NCBI RefSeq assembly: GCF_040802235.1
Contig: NC_133170.1
Coordinates: 3,053,001 to 3,117,000 of the forward strand
Origin: Manis javanica
Taxonomy: Eukaryota; Chordata; Mammalia; Pholidota; Manidae
DNA length: 64,000 nucleotides
Direction of reading: 5' to 3'
In this document: positions 34,771-44,554 of the stretch, piece by piece
Layout: each line of letters starts with the position of its first letter
How positions within the stretch are numbered: the stretch's first letter is position 1
Notes under the pieces: model-generated
Databases searched by the model: none
What the model was told of the DNA's origin: nothing
What the model saw: only the letters and a program-made list of their open reading frames with translations
Program-made: the position numbers and the translations under genes

Positions 34771-36164
34771 CTAACCACTGCTCAAATAGTTTTGCTTTCC
34801 TTGTTGCCAAAATTTATTCATATTAAAATTTAAAAATATATTTAATCTGAGAAACGTCAAGAAATACATGCCATGGAAAACATGTTACTTAATTATATTA
34901 CTGATACAAAATATGTTTGCTTCTAGAATATAATACACTAATGAAATGTGTTATTTAAATGGCAATGTGTTTGCTGCAAGAAATCCTTATAGGAATTGCT
35001 GCTGTTTTATTTATATTACTGCAAAAATGGATGCTAGTTCAATCACTTTCCTATGAAGACATATATGGCAGCAGATTGGAATTTCTCCTTAAACATCTGT
35101 CTCCAAGATTATGTCTCACGGAAATATAATTTTCACTACTGAGAAATGTGACACTGCAGCTGTTTCCTTCCAGTAGCTGTTTGTGCTATTGGCAGAAACT
35201 GGATTCTTATAAATTTTTCAGATAAGTTACAGTAGATTTTTCTGGGTCAAACATTAATATAAAAATGTTTAAAATATATTTGACTTTATTAGGGGTTCTA
35301 AGTGTAGCTACTATATTTATATTTTGTACTGGAAGCTTATCAAATTACTTAATATATGATTGGGGATGAAATCTTTATAACTGTGGGGTTTATTAACATG
35401 CTCTTTTTTTGATAAATAATAAATACAATACCATTAGTTTACTTGGCTGTAGGATATGCATGCAGAGTTGCTTTCCTACAGCTCTAATATCTAAAGATGC
35501 AGATTTTTAAGGGCACTCAGTAGTTATTGATGCAGTATGACTGTAGAGAATAAAGAAATCTTCATTTTAGGACCTTCTGATTTCTAGGAATATCACTTAT
35601 AATTTTGATGTTCTCAACATCTAATCCAAGGATACTGTATTAAATGTTCTCATGTACTGTGTAAATTTTTCCATTGCAATTGTATAAGCTCTGCAAGGAT
35701 AAATATAAAAATCTTATCTTGGGGGCATGTTAAAAACTTAAAATGTCACTATTAAGAGCTAGTAAAAATGAAATAGGATTTTTAAGAAAATACAGAGATA
35801 AAAGTGGAGCCAAGAAAGAAGTATAGGAAATCCAAGGAGAAGAAAGTAAGAGTGTCAAACAAAAAACTAAAAGAAAAGGGTAAACTTAGAAATGATAAGA
35901 TTAAAAGGCAGTATCCGTGCGATACAAAAGAAGAGAAATGTAAGGGAAAAATGCAATGGGAAAGTGAAGGAAAAATGAACATACAAATAACAAGCATAAT
36001 AGAAACCAGAATAGAATATTGAGGAAGATCAAATAACATATCTTTAACAAAAGGTTTTTCATAAGAAAATAATATTTGTGAGAATGATGATACTTAATGC
36101 TCAAACAGCTATACATAATTCCCTCTATTTTCCTGTAGTAACTAAATATCCTTTGCATCAAAGG

Positions 36165-37690
36165 GAATCACAGTGCGGACCTTTAGGGCTTTTGAGCCGG
36201 TCCACACCTTCTTCACAGATAATTAATTCTACAGATAATTAGTCTTCTGAGAAACAGCTCCTGTCTTGCTGTTCGGCTCTGGGTAGAGACCGAATGCCAG
36301 ACATGGGACCTCAGATGACCATACTAATGGAGCTATCCTTTATGAAACGAGTGCCCTCTGGATCACCACCCCATAAGGTCAGATGTGCATGGCAGCAATC
36401 AAGTGGAAGTGGTATGTAAGATACTGGATTTGAGCAGGAATTGAAGACACAAATAATTGCATGAAGGATCCTTCAATACGGACTCTTCCTCTCTCTCAAT
36501 CCACCCCCATGACCTTGTAAGGAGTTTCTTACCCCTGGTCGATTGAGGAGGAAAACTCCCAGGACTGGTCTACAAACGTTTCTGCATGATATGCTGGCGC
36601 CAGTCAGAGCTGGGCAGTTGCATCATTACGGCCCCAATGAGATGTGGCCCTGAAGGAGCATTAGTGGAGGGAAATTCTAGCAAGCGTAATTTAGAACCTG
36701 TTCAATTGTCCACCTTGTCTGGACTGAAGCGTGATCAGAAGTGTGGATCTGTGGTGATTCATGGGCACTTGCTAACATTTGGGCTGGATGGTCAGGGGCT
36801 AAGAGAGGACAAGATTGGGAGATTGACACAGGGTCTGGGGAAAGAGGTATGTGGATAGACCTCCCAGAATGGGCACAGAATATGTTCCATGCAAATACCT
36901 AACAGGACACCATCTGAAGAGGGGGCATTCAGGTGGACAAAATGATGGTCACTTGATGTCTGTCAGATCATGTCAGCCACCCTAGTGCTTTCTCAGTGGG
37001 CCCACAGGCAAAACAAAATGGCCATGTTGTCTGGAATGGAGTCAGGGCCCAGGTTGGAGACAGTGTCCTGAGAAACACGAGGTGCCATCTTACAAGGTGG
37101 TGTGCCTGCTAAGGCTCAGAGAAAATACGTGACACTGTCTTTTTCATGATCAGAACAAACAGGAATCAAGCAATGAAAGTGATGCTTCCACTATTGTACC
37201 TAAAAACCTACTTGCAGAATGTCCACTTCCCATCCTCACAACATCAGATTCTGTTGGCCCAGAGACCTTGATGCCCACGCTTCTGTGAGGGGCCGCGACA
37301 GTGGTTCATCCGTGGGACTGAAGGCGAAACTGCCACTTGGCCATTTTGTATTCCTCATGCCACTGAACCAACAGATAAATAAGGCAGCTGCCTTATGGGA
37401 TGGGGAGACCGCTCCTGATCACAAAGGAAAGTTGGGTTGCGGATTGACTGTGATGAGCTGTTGCAACACAGTCCTCAGCCCAGGATGCTCCTGAGAGCAG
37501 CTCTTGGTGCCTCAATGTCCAATAGTAAAATTCAATGGAAATTACACCAACCAAATCAAGGTAGGACCACTGATCTCAAGAATAAAGGTCTGGGTCATCT
37601 CACTAGGCAAAGAACTTAGACTAGTTAAGTGCTTGACTGAGGAAAAAGGCAATACAGCATGTAGAATGGTTAGTGGGAAAGAATGATAAA
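36165..37690 (+). mobile_element. ERV-L class endogenous retrovirus relic (pol, dUTPase region)
   Basis: An old copy of an ERV-L element. From about 36,170 to 37,060 the DNA resembles the RT/RNase H to early integrase part of ERV-L pol. From about 37,210 to 37,690 it resembles the dUTPase-like segment that ERV-L elements carry at the 3' end of pol. The integrase core between them is missing. Frames are broken by stops and indels, so the visible open segments (for example 36586-36858 and 37219-37494) are leftovers. No env or gag and no certain LTR are seen. It has no coding ability. Confidence 0.75.
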
Positions 37691-37699
37691 TATCAGCTG

Positions 37700-38880
37700 T
37701 GGGTCCAGGCTCGGCCACAGAAATGGGGATGGTAGCAGCTACCTGTATTTTCTTTATTGCTTGCTATGTGAGCACTTGCACATATTTGTATTTGTAACTC
37801 TGGACTGCTGTCTTCTTTCTTTCTCCTCTCACTACTTAGTACAGACTTATTGGAGGTTAACGTTAAAATTTAGTCTTTAGGTAACAGAAAATCAAGCAAG
37901 ACTGACTGAATTTAAGGAGTGACTAAGATAGCATAGAGATGGATGGTGTGACTGACGGCCAGAAATGGCTACAATGACTCTTGGGACATTGTGTTGTCTC
38001 ATTTCCAGGGAAGGGGGAGACTATGTACACAGAATAGTTGCATCTAGCGGGAAAGATAGCAAGGTTTTGTTATTTTGTTGATGTGTGAGGAAGTTTTTGT
38101 GTGGCTGCTTGGCAGTCCAAGGTCCTGAGGCCATTACTGGTCCCTGTGGGCCAGGCCAACCTGCCTTCCCCTCTGGCCTCGCTTTGTGAGCTGGGAGCTG
38201 CTGGCCGCTCTCCGGGACTCAGACCACCGTCCAGCTGTCTGCTGGCTCCACGAGGCTCTGCCAGTCGGGGGCGCCAGGATGACTGGCAGGCAGGAGGAGG
38301 AGAAAGGGATCTGCTGCCTCTCTGTCCGGCGCCTCCTGCCTTTCTGTCTTCTTCCCGGGAGCTGGCTTCCTGCTCCTCTGAATGTCACCGCAACAGCAGC
38401 AGGCCTTGCTTTGGTAGAAGCTGGATCCAGTTTGCAATTTTTCAACATTTGCCCTAGCAGGTTTACACGACCCCCTCAGACACTAGCACTAACGGGCCAG
38501 GGGCCCCTCTTAGAGAGGTGTGGGTTAAAGCCTCCCAGCAACCTCCCCCAGCTCCCTGCTCAGAGGGGTGCCGGATCAATGCACCTGTGTCCCCATCACA
38601 CTGCTGCCTGGTGTTGGGGAAGGTGGGCGAGAGCCACCGTGTGGAAATGGGAGGCTGCCCTGAAACTGATCCTAGGCTGGTTTGGAGGAAAGAGGAATGG
38701 AGCCCTGACCGGTGGAGCCATTAGTAAAGCCAGACCGTGGGATGGAGTGGACAGCTGTTGGAAAGAGGAAGGGTAAAGGGGCAGAGAGAGTTGGAGAGCA
38801 GACGGAACTACAGGCCAGGAACCGACTGTGGAAAAAGGGCCATGCTGTGCCAAAATGAAACTGAGAGACTGACAAGCCCC
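37700..38880. other. Flank of the ERV-L relic, possible LTR remnant
   Basis: 38,100-38,780 is richer in GC with long chance frames on both strands (196 codons on + at 38186). Its position just downstream of an ERV-L 3' pol segment and its composition would suit a decayed LTR, but I cannot match it. No exon signature. Confidence 0.3.
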
Positions 38881-38889
38881 CACTAATAT

Positions 38890-39060
38890 TTTGGTATGTT
38901 TCCTTCTGATCTTTTTCCTAGGCTTTATATATAGTTAAATCTTTATTGTATATTCAATTTTATATTCTGCATTTTTCACTCAACATTACAGCACAGGCAC
39001 TGCCTCTTGTTACAGATTCTTCACTGACATCGTTTGCTGTTGTTTTTCTTTATTATCTGG
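38890..39060 (-). mobile_element. Old L1M fragment (left part of interrupted element)
   Basis: ttttggtatgtttccttctg, then ctttttcctaggctt, then ttcactcaacattacagcac fits old L1M 3' DNA in antisense. Similar material resumes at about 40,180-40,345 (gcacattcaggttatttt, ggatatattcccaact), as if the next element had inserted into it. Confidence 0.45.
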
Positions 39061-39139
39061 GCAAGAGAGCAAAAAAGAATGTAAAGGAAACATGATACAC
39101 ATGCTATAAACAATGCTTACCATACATTTATTTATCTAT

Positions 39140-40150
39140 GACTCAATGCCATTATATTTTTTTATTGAGGTATAATTGGCATACATTGTACTAGTTTCAG
39201 ATGTACAGCATAATGAAACATAATGATTCAGATGTGGAACATGCCTCGATACATGTATATATTGTGAAATGATCACCACAATATCTAGTTAACATTTGTC
39301 ACTATACGTAGCTAGAGAATTTCTCTTGTGATGAAAGTGGTTAAGCTCTACTCTCTTGGTAACTTTCAAGCATATGATACACTATAATCGACTATAGTCA
39401 CCATGCTGCACAATGCATCCCCATGACATTCATTTTATAACTGGAACTTTGCACCTTTTGACTCATTTCATCCATTTGGACCACCTCTACTCCTCATCTC
39501 TGGCAACCATCAGTCTGATTTCTCATCTATGAGCTTAGTGTTTTGTTTTTTGTTTCAGATTTCACATATAAGTGAGATCATACCATATTTGTCTAACATA
39601 ATGCTGTTAAGGTCCATTCATGTTGTCATAAATGGCAAGACTTCATTTTTTTATGGCTGAATGATAGTCCATTGTGTGTGTGTATATATATATATATACA
39701 TCCCACATTTTCCTAATTCATTCATCCATCGATGAACACAGGTTGTTTCCATATCTTGGTTGTTGTAAATATAAATAATGCTGTAATGAACATGGGGGAG
39801 GTGCATACATCTTTATGAGCCAGTGTTTTCATTTTCCTCAAACACCCAGACGGGAAATGCTGGATCACATGGTGGCTCTGCTGTCAGCTTTTCGAGCACC
39901 TCCGCACTGTTCTCCAAGTGGTTCACCAAATTACTTTCCCACCGACGGTGCCCCTGGGTTCCCTTTTCCCTTGTCCTCGCCAATAATTGTTATTTTTGTC
40001 TTTTTGATACTAACCACATTAACAGTAGAGACGTGATATTTCCTTGTAGCTTTGAGTTGCATTTCTCTGGTGCTTAGTGATCTTTTCATGTATCTACTGG
40101 CCATATGCGTATTTTCTTTGGAAAAATGTATTTTCAGATCCCCAATGTCA
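39140..40150 (-). mobile_element. L1MA/L1MB-type LINE 3' end, minus strand
   Basis: Antisense 3' UTR then ORF2 end: tattgaggtataattggcat, then atgtacagcataatgaaac, then accacaatatctagttaac, then ccatttggaccacctctact, then tatggctgaatgatagtcc, then ccatcgatgaacacagg, then tttgagttgcatttctctgg, then gatcttttcatgtatctac. About 1 kb, 5'-truncated. Confidence 0.85.
39673..39699. repeat. (TG)n(TA)n microsatellite in L1
   Basis: Compound TG then TA run at the position where L1 3' ends often carry tgtgtatatata. Confidence 0.85.
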
Positions 40151-40784
40151 TTTTTAATGACTGCTTAAAAATGCAGTTCTTTGGCTGGATTATAATTGAT
40201 TTAACTATTCCTTTTCTGATGCACATTCAGGTTATTTTTAATGTTTATTAAAATAACGTCAATGACTGACTATGGGTAAAAGTTCAGGTTGTGTCCTTAG
40301 GATATATTCCCAACTACTGTGTCAAAGGATGTGGATGTTTTTAATTTTTAAATTTTTTCCATCTTACTTTGTCCTCAAATTCTTACAGATGCAAAATCCT
40401 TCCCTCTCAATCCTGTAATTCAAAAGCACTGAAAATTGGCAGCATTTTCATATTTTACCTGACCTATAATCACTGAGAAGTAAAATCTGAGTAGAGCTGA
40501 AGTGTGGTGATTTATAGACTTTATTTTCCCCCATAGTGTGAATATTTCTGTGTTTTGCACAGGTATTAATGCATCTGATTCCAGGGCTCTACTTCAGAAC
40601 CCATTTAAAGGGTTAGTTGATTCTGCAGCATTTGTACCATATGGCCTGTTGGAAATCCCAAAATGTCTTATAAGACATATCCAGCCTTAAAGGTTTCAGA
40701 TAAGGATTGTGAACCCATACAGCAATGCTAGGAGGATGCACTGAATACGTTAATTTAAAAAATCTTTGCTGAACTTTTTACGCT

Positions 40785-41150
40785 GTATTACGGGCTGAAT
40801 TGTGTCCCCCTCCAACCTTCATGTTGAAGTCCTAACGCCAAGTACTTCACAATGTGACTGTGCTCGGAGATAGGGTCTTCAACGAGGTAATTAAGGTAAA
40901 ATGGGTCATTAAGGCAGGTGCTGATTCAATATGACAGGTGTCCTTAAAAGAAGAGATTAGGACATAGACACATATGGAGGAAAGACAGAGAAGGTGGCCA
41001 TGTACAAGCCAAGGAGAGAGGCCTCAGGAGAAAGCGACCCTGGCGACACACTGATCTCAGACTTTAGCCTCAAGAACTGTACATTTCTGTTGTTAAAGAA
41101 GCCCAGTCTGTCATACTCATTTTGGCACCCTGGAAACTAATACAGTGGTC
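40785..41150 (+). mobile_element. MLT1-type (MaLR) solo LTR
   Basis: Complete LTR pattern: gggctgaattgtgtccccc, then tgttgaagtcctaacgcc, then gagatagggtcttcaacg, then tgacaggtgtccttaaaag, then ccatgtacaagccaaggag, then ctgatctcagactttagcct, then gaactgtacatttctgttg, then cctggaaactaatacag. No internal sequence on either side, so it is a solo LTR. Confidence 0.85.
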
Positions 41151-43600
41151 ACACGTAACTTTTATAACTAACAAAATCAGTAAAGGTGTCTCCGTTTTGT
41201 AAAAACAAAACACCAACTAAACGAAAACCAAGAAAACTCAATCTTTTAATATGTGGTTGGTCTTACAGTTGTAGCCTGTTATTTTTATGCTTCATTTTGA
41301 GTTCTCTCAGGGCAGGATTGTAGCTCGTTTCTCCCTCAGCGACACCATTTTCTCACATTTCAGTCTCATTTAAGGTATTTGCTCCTGTAGTCTGATGACT
41401 ACAACAAACCTTTAATGCATAGTTTTTATTACTGTTGTGTTTGCCTCGTTGATGTAGACTCAGAGCTGATCAGAACAGCCTGGGGGCTCTGGGATCCCCC
41501 GGTCAGTCTCCTGGCCCAAGGCAAAGGCTCTCTTCTGTTTTCTGTCTGCCTGGACACAGCAGATTGCTGCTCACCTTCACAGAGGCACCCACGCACAGGT
41601 CAGTGCCTTCCACGGGCTCTGCCATTCTTGGAAGCACACTGTAATGGAAATGATATCATATCGATGACCAAAGGAGTATCTGATTTTTAAAAGGGAAATC
41701 ATCAGAAACACATTTTACAAGTGGCCCTAGTGAATTGCATTGAACTCTATTAATGTTTTGGAAAGGCACCTGAATAGTAAGAACCTGGGTCAATCTAGTG
41801 ACCAGTATCTTCCTCTTCTCCACCTGCTACTCTTCCAAATTCGTAGGAAACTCTTTAGGAAAAAGGTGTGACACTTGTGGTGAAACAGGAGGAGCGCCTC
41901 TGGTCTGACTGTCTTCACGGAAAGCCTGGTTCAGGAAAGGGTTTTTCTAAGAGAAGCAAAGATAAGTGGGAGGCAGCTGGCATAGCTCAAGGGCATATGT
42001 TCTGTACTCCACAGAAACTGGGTCCCTGGTTGCTCTGCAAGGATGACAGTACTCTGCAGAATTGTCAAGTTCAGTTTGAAGTGCTGCAAATTTCAGCAGT
42101 GATTAGACAGCCACTGCACACAACACGCTTCACAGGCTGTGAATCTTGGGATGAAAAATACCCTTTCACGAATTGTGGCACAAGTCGATGTATTCAGTCT
42201 CAGAATATTTGCCGAGGGCCAACTATATGTCAGAGTATTTTAGGGGCTGAGATGCATGACGAAGACAACAAATAACAGCTCCCGCCCTTCCTGGGTGTAT
42301 GATCCGGAAGTGGAGTTTACTTTGTAGTGGTGGAGGTTATATTCTAGTGAGATGGTGATAAGCAGCGTGGTACGGGGCGGGGAGTGGTGGTTAGGGTGCT
42401 GGATTTGGTTTTCTTTTAATTAAAAAATGCCTTATTGCCCTTCCTTTTGCAAATTGACCAGTTCTTGTCAGTCTCTTTGATAATCTATACAGTTGAGCAA
42501 TTAAAAACATCCCCATGCCTGAGACTTGTAAGGTACTTTAGTTGAGAATAGTTTTATCTCCTTTATTTTACAGATAAAAATAAGTGATTTTACCTCATCT
42601 TACCTGCTGCATTACTGAACCTGAAGAATGACCTTCGATCCCCTTTTCTGTTATGCTTTCCTTAATCATATTCCTCATGGTTCCTCCGTTTCTGAACGAA
42701 GGTCTGAGTCTCAAGAAGTGACGTCTGCAAAAAGTACGGAAGGTGCAGTGAGCTGAGACCGCTGTAAACTGGGGTGATTTGGTTAATCAGAAAGCATGGC
42801 TTGGTGAAAGACTGATAGGATGCCTCAGCTCTAATCCTGGCCTGTTCATTGAGGAAACACCATTTAACCTGGGCTCTCAAGTCCTTGTCTTCTAAACGAA
42901 GGGATAGGCTAGTTGATGAGGGCCTTTGCAAAGTACCTTGTATCCCTTAAAGTACCCATTGTGTAAAGAGAGTTACAGGTGCCTGGCAGTGTGCTAAAAA
43001 ATGTTATTTCATTACTAATCACACCTCAAACATAGATGCCGTTTTTGCAAAAGTTGAACACTACAGAAATTAAGCACAATGTCCAAGGTCCATCAGTGAA
43101 GGAACAGGGTCTTTGTGGCATGAAGAGCCTTCTTAGCTGTAAGATTTTATTTCACAGGGATTGGGTCTTGTGGATCTAAGACGGCCAGAAATTGTGCAAG
43201 CAGAGAGAAGAGGGAAATATTTTATGCAGAAGTAAGCCACGTGGGTGAAAGCAGGGTATGAGTTTCATCTGCTGTCTTTGCTGGGAGGCAGGTTTTCTGC
43301 CAGGACGAGTGTGGAGTCCCTGAAGGCCGAGCTAAGGGGTCCGAAGGCCTTAGCAAAATCCTTGATCAGAGAGCGGTGGCATATTACAGCATTTTATTAT
43401 TAATCTGGTTGTGGATTACTTAACCGTTTCAGAGACCAGTTAGATGGCTGTTACTGGAACCCAGTACAGAGGAGGGCGTCCCGTATGCAGAGGTTAATGA
43501 GATTTGGGAGGAAGTTGCCTTAGTCCGCAGACTGCGTTCAGGGCACATGGAAACTCCTTATTTTTTCTAAAAAAGGCTTATGGGTACTATTTTCTTTTTA
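41151..43600. other. Unassigned stretch upstream of the CpG island
   Basis: A 135-codon frame at 41868-42275 has no recognised domain. An antisense MIR-like core is near 42,965-43,110, and a degraded interspersed-repeat segment is near 42,205-42,360. If PPHLN1 starts in the CpG island, this is its first intron. Confidence 0.4.
42965..43110 (-). repeat. MIR SINE fragment, antisense
   Basis: tgcctggcagtgtgctaaaa, then catagatgccgtttttgc, then taagcacaatgtccaagg. Diverged, but in the right order for the antisense core. Confidence 0.5.
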
Positions 43601-44134
43601 AGCATCTAGTGCAGAGGCCTGGGAGGCTCCAGAGCGCCTTCGGAACGAGCAGGAATGTTAGGTCCCCGGCTTCGCCGCCCTCCCGCTGGGAGCAGAGGAA
43701 GCCGCCCGGGGTCCCCCGAGCGCCGCGGCGCCGCCTCTGAGCGCAGAGCGACGGTCCCCGCCGGGCACCCGTTTGCGCGCGTTGGGGCGCCGGCCGCAGG
43801 CCCCCGGCGGGCGCGCTCAGCGGGGCGCGTTCCGAGTCGCGAGGCCCTGGAGGCCGTCGCACCTCCGGCCGGCCGCGGGGAAGCGGGGCTCGAACCCGCC
43901 GCCGCGCCGGGCCGCGCGGCCGCGTTTGAAGTCGCGGGCGCCGCCTCCGGTTGGCGGGCGCGGGTCACGTGCGCGCGGCGGGAGTTCCCCCGACAGCCGG
44001 CGGCTGCGTGGGATCCGGCGGCGGCGCGGCGCTGGGCGGCGCGCCCCCTCCCCCGCCGCTTCCGCCCGGCCGCGGCCCCGAGCTGACAACAGGCGGCCGC
44101 GGCGCGGCTCCCGGCGCGCGCCCGTCGCCGAGCC

Positions 44135-44160
44135 ATGGGCGACAAGAAGAGCCCCACCAG
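44135..44160 (+). CDS. YAF2: YAF2 exon 1 coding part
   Basis: 26 coding bases: MGDKKSPT and the first two bases of Arg9. The donor is ccag|gtaacg. The start was picked because it gives the conserved N-terminus shared with RYBP and has G at -3 and G at +4. Confidence 0.95.
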
Positions 44161-44554
44161 GTAACGGCGCCGCCGGCCGGGCCCGGGGCCGGATGCCGCG
44201 CTCCGCCGGGGCCGCGGGCGAGGACGGGGCGGCGCCGCTGCGGCGCGAGGGGCCGGCGCGGCCGCCCACAATGGAGCCGCGATGGCGGCCGAGCCCGCGC
44301 CCGAGCGCAGCGCCGGGGCCGGCGGGCGGGGGCCGCGGAGCGGGGCCGGGCCGGGGCGGGGCGGGCGGCGCGGGGCCCGGGCCGGCGCGGCCTGCCTCTG
44401 ACCGCGGCGGCCCGCCTTGTGCCCGCAGGCCGAAGCGGCAGCCGAAGCCGTCGTCGGACGAGGGCTACTGGGACTGCAGCGTGTGCACCTTCCGGAACGG
44501 CGCCGAGGCCTTCAAGTGCATGATGTGCGACGTGCGCAAGGGCACCTCCACCCG
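44135..44554 (+). CDS. YAF2: YAF2 exons 1-2 (partial gene): YY1-associated factor 2
   Basis: The join 44135-44160, 44429-44554 encodes 50 residues plus two bases of Arg51, from MGDKKSPTR to [12 protein letters not shown]2 binds YY1, MYC and RING1A/B and is a subunit of variant Polycomb PRC1.3/1.5-type complexes in the nucleus; its paralogue is RYBP. The RanBP2-type zinc finger is complete: W23-D-C25-X2-C28-X10-C39-X2-C42. YAF2 is chosen over RYBP because of [10 protein letters not shown] and FKCMMCD, where RYBP has a different spacer and CSICD. Gly33 (FRNGAEAF) replaces the serine I remember in human. The start context gccATGG is strong. The C-terminal exons (Polycomb-binding region) lie right of the window, after an intron of at least 19 kb. 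Confidence 0.97.
44429..44554 (+). CDS. YAF2: YAF2 exon 2, RanBP2 zinc finger
   Basis: 126 bp. The acceptor is ttgtgcccgcag and the donor is cccg|gtgagg. It encodes the basic PKRQPKP segment and the whole zinc finger, ending in phase 2 (CG of an Arg codon). The intron between exons 1 and 2 is only 268 bp and lies wholly in the CpG island. Confidence 0.96.

Larger units (their letters stand above)
32816..36160. other. AT-rich stretch with two antisense MIRs
   Basis: No exon recognised. MIR pieces are at 34,360-34,480 and 34,560-34,770. A purine-rich block at 35,790-36,020 gives a lysine-rich 72-codon frame without family signature. 33,900-34,080 resembles an old MIR-like repeat. Confidence 0.4.
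1..44000 (-). other. PPHLN1: Inferred PPHLN1 transcription unit (long 5' intron), minus strand
   Basis: This is inference from human synteny, not from coding sequence. In human, PPHLN1 (periphilin-1, a HUSH-complex component) has a promoter that starts head to head with YAF2 and spans ZCRB1 in the antisense direction. The same orientation of ZCRB1 and YAF2 is kept here, so the minus strand from the CpG island leftwards is expected to be PPHLN1 5' exon plus intron. I searched the minus strand for periphilin peptides by eye and found none. The coding exons should lie left of the window. Confidence 0.3.

Noticed and set aside
35804..36022. Lysine-rich 72-codon frame
   Set aside because: Purine-rich low-complexity DNA gives K/E/R codons by composition; no splice context for an exon.
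38186..38776. 196-codon + strand frame
   Set aside because: No family signature; lies next to an ERV-L relic in a GC-richer patch, with equally long frames on the other strand.
41868..42275. 135-codon + frame
   Set aside because: No recognised domain; no promoter, splice or conservation evidence.
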